This document shows positions 59,302 to 64,000 of a stretch of DNA of 64,000 nt, piece by piece. The stretch is from Streptomyces chartreusis (GTDB lineage: Bacteria > Actinomycetota > Actinomycetes > Streptomycetales > Streptomycetaceae), in assembly GCF_008704715.1 (NCBI RefSeq), contig NZ_CP023689.1, positions 6,696,001 through 6,760,000 of the forward strand. Direction: 5' to 3'. The translations under genes were made by a program, and so were the position numbers. Under the pieces are notes generated by a model. It had not been told where the DNA came from. It did no database searches and was given only the letters and a program-made list of their open reading frames with translations. Numbering within the stretch: position 1 is the stretch's first letter; each line of letters begins with the position of its first letter.

Positions 59302-61053
59302 TTACGGCGACTGCGGCTCGCAGACGATCTCGTCACGCGGCTTGTAGTGCGTGCGGAACGGCTCGCGCCGCACCACCTGGCCGTCCTGGACGAAGACCCG
59401 CTGCACGGCCACGTCGAAGCCCTCCAACGGAGTCTGCGGGACGCACCGTTCGGCCGTGCTCACCTTCCGCTCGGGCTGCTTCACATGGGTGCGCGGGCTC
59501 TTGATCGCGCCGATGTCGTCGTACTTGCGGGTGCCCAGGAAGGAGATCGTCACCGAGGAGTCGGTGGACTGGGCCTGGATGTAGATGGCGTGGCCCGAGT
59601 CGTTGTTGAACCTCAGGTCCAGGCTGCCCCAGGCCACCGTCGCCTCACGGCCCTCCGGGTAGCGCTCGATGTAGAACGAGTGGGCGCCGTGCTCCAGGGG
59701 TTTGACGCCGGCGAAGAACATCGCGTTGAACATGGTCGTCGCCACCGCCGACACACCGCCGCCGGGCGCCCTGGTGAACTCGTCGTTGAGGATCATCACG
59801 CCCTCGACGAAGCCATTGGCCTCGGTGCGCTCGCCGACGGTCCGGTTGAAGCTCCAGTCCTTGCCCGGCATGACGACGGAGCCGTTGATCAGTTCCACCG
59901 CACGGCCGATGTTCCGTGAGCGGTACGGCGCCGGTTCGAAGTTGACGGTGAAGGAGGACATCTGCTCGCGCAGACCGAGCCGCTCGACGTTCGCGCGGGT
60001 CACCTGCGGCTCGGCCACGAGCGTGGCGATCTCGCCGCTGCGGGCGGCGCCCCGCCGGGTGAGCAGTGGCATCACGGCCTTGCCCAGCGCCTTGTCGGTG
60101 ACGACATGTCCGGCCCGGCCGTCCTCGGCCACCCCGACCCGGTTGCCGACGAGGCGCAGCTCGGCGTTGTGCGCCCGGGCGGGCAGCGTGGACAGGGGGT
60201 GGGCCACGGCGGGGTCGGCGCGCAGGCCCGCGGCGTCCAGCTTCGGCGTGAGGTGCCCGGCGTCGTCCGCGCGCATCCTCAGGTGCTCGCCCAGGACGGG
60301 CCGGTCGATGGTGAAGCGCCGGTCGGCCGCGGTGAGGGTGACGGGCGCCGACATGGCGGGCTCCGCGAACTCGCGCACCGCCCGGCGCATCTCCCGCTCG
60401 GTGACCTTGGGCTTCGTCTCATGGGTGGGCAGGGCGGTGACGGCCTTGGCGTCGCCGTCCAGGAAGGCGGTGCTCAGGGTGCCGACGGCGGCGTTCGTGT
60501 CGAGGGCGTGGCCGCTGTGCGGGGTGACCGGCCGCACCTGGCCGTTCTCGAAGCCGACGGCGCCCTCGCGGACCTTCTGGTCGAGCGCCTTCGCCATCTT
60601 CTTCAGGGTGCCATGGGCCTTGTCCTCGTCGACGTGCACGGCCGGCTCGACCGGGCCGCCCGAGCTGAAGAGGCCGCCGATCACGCTGAACGGGTCGGCG
60701 CTCTCGGTGCGGCCCGCGCGGTCCACGGTCCTCTCGTAGTCGAAGGTGATGCCCACCTTCGAAGGATCGACCGTGGTCCTGCGGTCACCGATCGTCACGG
60801 TCAGTTCGCGGGCGCCGGCCGGTCCGAGCCGGTCCTCCAGCTTCCTGACGGCCTCCGCACGGCTCAGGCCCCCGATGTCCACGCCGCGCACCGTCGTGCC
60901 GCCCTCTATGTCGCCGCCCGAGAGCAGCAGCCCGGCGAGATACAGGCCGCCGATGCCGACGGTGAGGGCACCGCCGGCCAGGGCCAGGGGCGGAAGCGAG
61001 CTGATACGGCGAGCCGAGACGGTTCGCGGGACGGAGGGGGCGCGGAGGCGCAT
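59302..61053 (-). CDS. VanW-domain membrane-anchored protein with peptidoglycan-binding-like repeats
   Basis: 583 residues. A membrane anchor (LALAGGALTVGIGGLYLAGLLL) is followed by two related external domains of the PG_binding_4 type (TVRGVDIGGLSRAEAVRKLEDR, and a second copy around FTIDRPVLGEHLR). The VanW domain comes next (FEPAPYRSRNIGRAVELINGSVVMPGKDWSFNRTVGERTEANGF, GGGVSAVATTMFNAMFFAG), then a C-terminal tail with two cysteines. This architecture occurs in actinobacterial cell-wall proteins; despite the name it does not imply vancomycin resistance. The ATG at 61053 is preferred (GGAG upstream); the frame is open to 61122. Confidence 0.9.
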   Translation of the reverse strand: MRLRAPSVPRTVSARRISSLPPLALAGGALTVGIGGLYLAGLLLSGGDIEGGTTVRGVDIGGLSRAEAVRKLEDRLGPAGARELTVTIGDRRTTVDPSKVGITFDYERTVDRAGRTESADPFSVIGGLFSSGGPVEPAVHVDEDKAHGTLKKMAKALDQKVREGAVGFENGQVRPVTPHSGHALDTNAAVGTLSTAFLDGDAKAVTALPTHETKPKVTEREMRRAVREFAEPAMSAPVTLTAADRRFTIDRPVLGEHLRMRADDAGHLTPKLDAAGLRADPAVAHPLSTLPARAHNAELRLVGNRVGVAEDGRAGHVVTDKALGKAVMPLLTRRGAARSGEIATLVAEPQVTRANVERLGLREQMSSFTVNFEPAPYRSRNIGRAVELINGSVVMPGKDWSFNRTVGERTEANGFVEGVMILNDEFTRAPGGGVSAVATTMFNAMFFAGVKPLEHGAHSFYIERYPEGREATVAWGSLDLRFNNDSGHAIYIQAQSTDSSVTISFLGTRKYDDIGAIKSPRTHVKQPERKVSTAERCVPQTPLEGFDVAVQRVFVQDGQVVRREPFRTHYKPRDEIVCEPQSP

Positions 61054-61232
61054 GAGTCTCCAGGGCGGGCGATCGACGAGGACGGCGCGTGGATGACGCG
61101 ACGCTGTGCGCGAGGCAAACACATCCAGCTAGCCATAATCGGGCGAAAACGCCTATGTCGTGGACCACGTTTGTCCCGGATCACGCCTTGTGTCCCGCCC
61201 GAAAGCGCCGCCCCGGAGCCCCGGCCGGCGTC

Positions 61233-62417
61233 TCACGCCCCCGACGCCACCTCCGCCTTCTCGTCCCGCTCGTCCGGTGCGCCGTCCTTCCCGTCCGTGG
61301 CCGCGCCGTCCGTCCCGTCCGCCCCGGACGCCTCCAGCGCCTTGTTGCGGCGCACCGAGGCGAGGAAGGACGCGGCGATCAGGACCACGCCGATCAGGCC
61401 CGTGATGATCTCGCTGATCTGGTGCTGGATGGTGATCAGCAGGATCGCCGCGAGGGCGCCGATGGCGTAGTGGGCGCCGTGCTCCAGGTAGACGTAGTCG
61501 TCGAGGGTGCCCTGCCGGACCAGGTAGACCGTGAGCGAACGGACGTACATCGCGCCGATGCCGAGGCCGAGCGCCATCCAGAAGATGTGGTTGGTGATGG
61601 CGAAGGCGCCGATCACGCCGTCGAAGGAGAACGACGCGTCCAGGACCTCCAGGTAGAGGAAGAGGAAGAACGCGGCCTTGCCGGCCAGCGCGACCGCAGA
61701 GACCGGCCGGCCCTCGGCCCGGGCCTTCTCCTCCTCCTCGTGCTCGTGTTCCTCCTCCTCTTCGAGCCGGTCCTCGAAGAACCCGGAGAGACCGCCGACC
61801 ACGAGATACGTGATCAGACCGGCGACCCCTGACAGCAGCACGGTGGCGGTCTTGTCCGCGTGGCCGGTGCTGACGTGGGCGTGGCCGGCGAAGGTCAGCG
61901 CCGTCGCGAGCAGGGCGATCAGGGCCAGGCAGACCGCCAGCATGTCGATCTTGCCGAGCCTCGCGAGCGGGCGCTCCAGCCAGGCCAGCCACTTGATCTC
62001 GCGGTCCTCCAGGATGAACTCCAGGAAGATCATCAGCAGGAACATGCCGCCGAAGGCCGCGATCGCCGGGTGCGCGTCGGTGACCAGGTCCTGGTAGCGG
62101 CCGGGGTCGTCCAGGGCGAGCCGGACCGCCTCGACGGGCCCGACCTTGGCGCTGATGGCGACGATCACGACCGGGAACACCAGCCGCATGCCGAACACCG
62201 CGATGAGGATGCCGAGGGTGAGGAAGATGCGCTGCCAGAAGGCATTCATCTTCTTCAGCACCCCGGCGTTGACGACCGCGTTGTCGAAGGACAGCGATAT
62301 CTCCAGGACCGACAGGATCAGCACGATCCCGAAGGCCTCCCAGCCCCACTGCCACGCGGCGAAGGCGAGGCCGAGCGCCGTGACGGCGAACGACCAGCCG
62401 AAGGTCCGCAGCACCAT
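61233..62417 (-). CDS. DUF475/TerC-like membrane protein
   Basis: 394 residues, about nine membrane helices. LSVLEISLSFDNAVVNAGVL and EVLDASFSFDGVIGAFAIT are the two SFDN/SFDG acidic motifs of the TerC/DUF475 family, which is linked to metal export and tellurite resistance. A cytoplasmic loop EEEEEHEHEEEEKARAEG looks like a metal-binding stretch. Start at 62417, one base after the UspA stop, so it is last in the TctA-UspA-DUF475 operon. It probably exports or inserts metal (Mn-like) for surface proteins (inference). Confidence 0.88.
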   Translation of the reverse strand: MVLRTFGWSFAVTALGLAFAAWQWGWEAFGIVLILSVLEISLSFDNAVVNAGVLKKMNAFWQRIFLTLGILIAVFGMRLVFPVVIVAISAKVGPVEAVRLALDDPGRYQDLVTDAHPAIAAFGGMFLLMIFLEFILEDREIKWLAWLERPLARLGKIDMLAVCLALIALLATALTFAGHAHVSTGHADKTATVLLSGVAGLITYLVVGGLSGFFEDRLEEEEEHEHEEEEKARAEGRPVSAVALAGKAAFFLFLYLEVLDASFSFDGVIGAFAITNHIFWMALGLGIGAMYVRSLTVYLVRQGTLDDYVYLEHGAHYAIGALAAILLITIQHQISEIITGLIGVVLIAASFLASVRRNKALEASGADGTDGAATDGKDGAPDERDEKAEVASGA

Positions 62418-62418
62418 G

Positions 62419-62814
62419 TCAGCCCTCCGCCTTCACGGCCAGGACCGGGCAGCCCACGCCCAGCAGGATCTGCTGGGCCGCCGAACCCATGATCAGCTTG
62501 CCGACCGCGCTGCGCCGCCGCAGCCCGATCACCACCAGGGAGGCGTCCTTGGTCTCCGCGAGGTCGATGATCTCCTCGGCGGCGTCACGGGCGCCGAGGA
62601 CCTGGCGGATGTCGAAGTCGATGCCGAGCGCCGCGAGGTCCTCGCGGACATGGCTCAGATCGGGTTCCTGCGCGAAGCGGGGATCCACCAGGGAGTCGCC
62701 CCGCGTGGTGTTCACGACCAGGAGTTTCTCCTTGCGCCGGCGGGCCTCGTCGATCGCCGCGCGCAGGGCCGCCTCCCCCTCCGGTGAGGGGACGTAGCCG
62801 ACCAGGATGGTCAT
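62419..62814 (-). CDS. Universal stress protein (UspA family)
   Basis: 131-residue single-domain Usp. MTILVGYVPSPEGEAALRAA is the N-terminal strand with the ATP loop, and VVIGLRRRSAVGKLIMGSAAQQILLGVGCPVLAV is the C-terminal end with the G-x-G-x9-G-S ATP motif, so it probably binds ATP. GGAG lies before the ATG at 62814. It is between the TctA-like and DUF475 genes and tightly spaced on both sides (18 bases and 1 base). Confidence 0.92.
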   Translation of the reverse strand: MTILVGYVPSPEGEAALRAAIDEARRRKEKLLVVNTTRGDSLVDPRFAQEPDLSHVREDLAALGIDFDIRQVLGARDAAEEIIDLAETKDASLVVIGLRRRSAVGKLIMGSAAQQILLGVGCPVLAVKAEG

Positions 62815-62832
62815 CTCGTTTTCTCCAGATGC

Positions 62833-64000
62833 TCAGGCGGCGCTACGCGCGCGCAGAGGACGTACGACGAACCTGCGGATCAGCGGCCACACCAGGACCA
62901 GGACGATCACCGTGTAGACCGTGTACGACACCGGTCCGCCCAGCAGCCCCGACATCTCGCCGCCGGACAGCTGGAGGGAGCGCCGGCCCTGGAGCTCCGC
63001 GCGCGGGCCGAGGATCACGCCGACGATCAGCGGCAGGACCGGCAGCCCGAAGCGTCGCATGGCGAAGCCCAGCAGGCCCAGGGTGAGGAGGATGAACAGA
63101 TCGAGCGGCTGCGCGTTGACGGCGTAGGCGCCCATCGTGGCGAAGAAGAGGATGCCCGCGTACAGGTAGGGGCGCGGGATCTGGAGCAGCTTCGCCCACA
63201 CCGGGGCCAGCGGCAGGTTCAGCAGCAACAGCAGCAGGTTGCCGACGAAGAGGCTCGCGATCAGGACCCAGACCAGGCTCGCCTCGCGCTCGAAGAGCAG
63301 GGGGCCGGGCTGGATGCCATACGACTGGAAGGCGGCCAGCATGACCGCCGCCGTGGCGTTGGTCGGCAGGCCGATCGCCAGCATCGGGACCAGGGTGCCC
63401 GCCGCGGAGGCGTTGTTCGCGGCCTCCGGGCCGGCCACACCCTCGATGGCCCCTTTGCCGAACTCCTCGGGGTGCTTGGTCAGCCGCTTCTCGGTGGCGT
63501 ACGACAGGAACGTCGGGATCTCCGCGCCACCGGCCGGCAGCGCGCCGAACGGGAAGCCGAACGCCGTCCCCCGCAGCCAGGGCTTCCAGGACCGCTTCCA
63601 GTCCTGGCGGCCCATCCACGGGCGGCCGACGGGTATCACCTCGGCCGGGCGGCGGCGCAGATGCGCGGCCACCCACAGCGCCTCGCCGACCGCGAAGATG
63701 CCGACGGCGACCACGACGACGTCGATGCCGTCGGCGAGCTGCGGTATGCCGAGGGTCAGGCGCTGCTGGCCCGAGACCGTGTCGATGCCGACCAGGCCGA
63801 TGGTCAGGCCGAGGAGCAGGGATATGAAGCCGCGGATGCGGGACGAGCCCAGGATCGACGTCACCGCGATGAACGACAGCAGCATCAGCGCGAAGTAGTC
63901 CGGCGCGCCCAGACTGACCGCGAAGTCCACGACGAACGGGGTGATCAGGACCAGCAGCAGGGTGCCGATGGTGCCCGCCACGAAGGAGCCGATCGCCGCC
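62833..64000 (-). CDS. Tripartite tricarboxylate transporter large permease TctA (N-terminus beyond window)
   Basis: At least 389 residues of a TctA-type permease; family members are about 500 residues, and the frame continues past base 64000 (AAIGSFVAGTIGTLLLVL), so the true start is outside. GSSRIRGFISLLLGLTIGLVGIDTVSG, FGFPFGALPAGGAEIPTFLSYATEKRL and GIGLPTNATAAVMLAAF-type signatures (here AIGLPTNATAAVMLAAFQ) are diagnostic. It takes up a di- or tricarboxylate in the plasma membrane together with TctB and TctC, which would be encoded to the right. It is the upstream part of the operon with uspA and the DUF475 gene. Confidence 0.93.
   Translation of the reverse strand, partial: AAIGSFVAGTIGTLLLVLITPFVVDFAVSLGAPDYFALMLLSFIAVTSILGSSRIRGFISLLLGLTIGLVGIDTVSGQQRLTLGIPQLADGIDVVVVAVGIFAVGEALWVAAHLRRRPAEVIPVGRPWMGRQDWKRSWKPWLRGTAFGFPFGALPAGGAEIPTFLSYATEKRLTKHPEEFGKGAIEGVAGPEAANNASAAGTLVPMLAIGLPTNATAAVMLAAFQSYGIQPGPLLFEREASLVWVLIASLFVGNLLLLLLNLPLAPVWAKLLQIPRPYLYAGILFFATMGAYAVNAQPLDLFILLTLGLLGFAMRRFGLPVLPLIVGVILGPRAELQGRRSLQLSGGEMSGLLGGPVSYTVYTVIVLVLVWPLIRRFVVRPLRARSAA

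Noticed and set aside
59302..61053. Vancomycin resistance locus
   Set aside because: Only a VanW domain is present; no vanHAX or VanRS-type genes are nearby, and the domain is common in unrelated wall proteins.

Overview
This window looks like a piece of Streptomyces core chromosome. The DNA is very GC-rich, almost every codon ends in G or C, GTG and TTG starts are common, and the gene content is typical of the genus: a HrdA-type principal-family sigma factor beside dnaG and dgt, NirBD nitrite reductase, PPDK, sortase-related surface proteins and excalibur-domain proteins. From memory, the order ppdK - nirBD - nasA - sirohydrochlorin chelatase - dgt - dnaG - hrdA - ABC pair resembles the S. 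coelicolor SCO246x-SCO249x region. This could not be checked here. I see no phage, plasmid, insertion sequence or CRISPR array.

Layout. 0-9 kb: a GH63-type glycosidase (cut by the left edge), a divergent ROK regulator, ppdK, an S41 peptidase, and small secreted or unknown proteins. 8.8-13 kb: a Tat-exported PhoX-like protein, an OmpR-type two-component pair, and a beta-carbonic anhydrase translationally coupled to a SulP transporter, probably for bicarbonate. 15-17 kb: a LAXTG-type excalibur protein and an SDR/TetR pair with two operators. 17-21.5 kb: nitrite reductase nirD, nirB and a stand-alone flavoprotein, behind a GlnR-like box. 21.6-24.1 kb: a NarL-type two-component system with a membrane partner. 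24.2-28.9 kb: a TSUP permease, an M48-like protein that has lost its zinc motif, a class F sortase with an exported neighbour, and an APH-fold kinase. 29-35.4 kb: an M4 protease, a GGCT-like protein, assimilatory nitrate reductase, a DUF218 protein and a sirohydrochlorin chelatase. 35.5-41.5 kb: dgt, a FAD reductase, dnaG and hrdA. 41.6-47.5 kb: a heterodimeric ABC exporter, an FGGY kinase and a YtxH-like protein. 47.65-48.06 kb: three tRNAs. 48.2-59 kb: an antiporter, DUF389, GH15, a cyclase-fold protein, a GMC oxidoreductase, cytochrome bd (cydAB) and an SDR, which may form a sugar-oxidation and respiration neighbourhood. 59.3-64 kb: a VanW-domain protein, then an operon of TctA (cut by the right edge), UspA and a DUF475/TerC-like protein.

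How genes connect. Nitrate reductase, nitrite reductase with its flavoprotein, and the chelatase (siroheme supply) form one nitrogen-assimilation pathway spread over three transcription units. Each has a GlnR-like box upstream with the expected 11/22-bp spacing. dgt and dnaG share an identical leaderless promoter layout that fits the actinobacterial RecA-independent DNA-damage promoter (TTGTCRGTG-N8-TAnnnT), which would tie dNTP turnover and primer synthesis to damage control.

Two repeat families stand out. One is an intergenic palindromic element (core GCGCGGGGAACTGCGCGAC), present at least six times, twice as a large inverted pair between hrdA and the ABC genes. The other is a roughly 55-bp palindromic element inserted in the same reading frame in two unrelated genes, the GH63-type glycosidase and an ABC ATPase, with a compensatory base-pair change in its hairpin. 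This second family is the most unexpected item I see.
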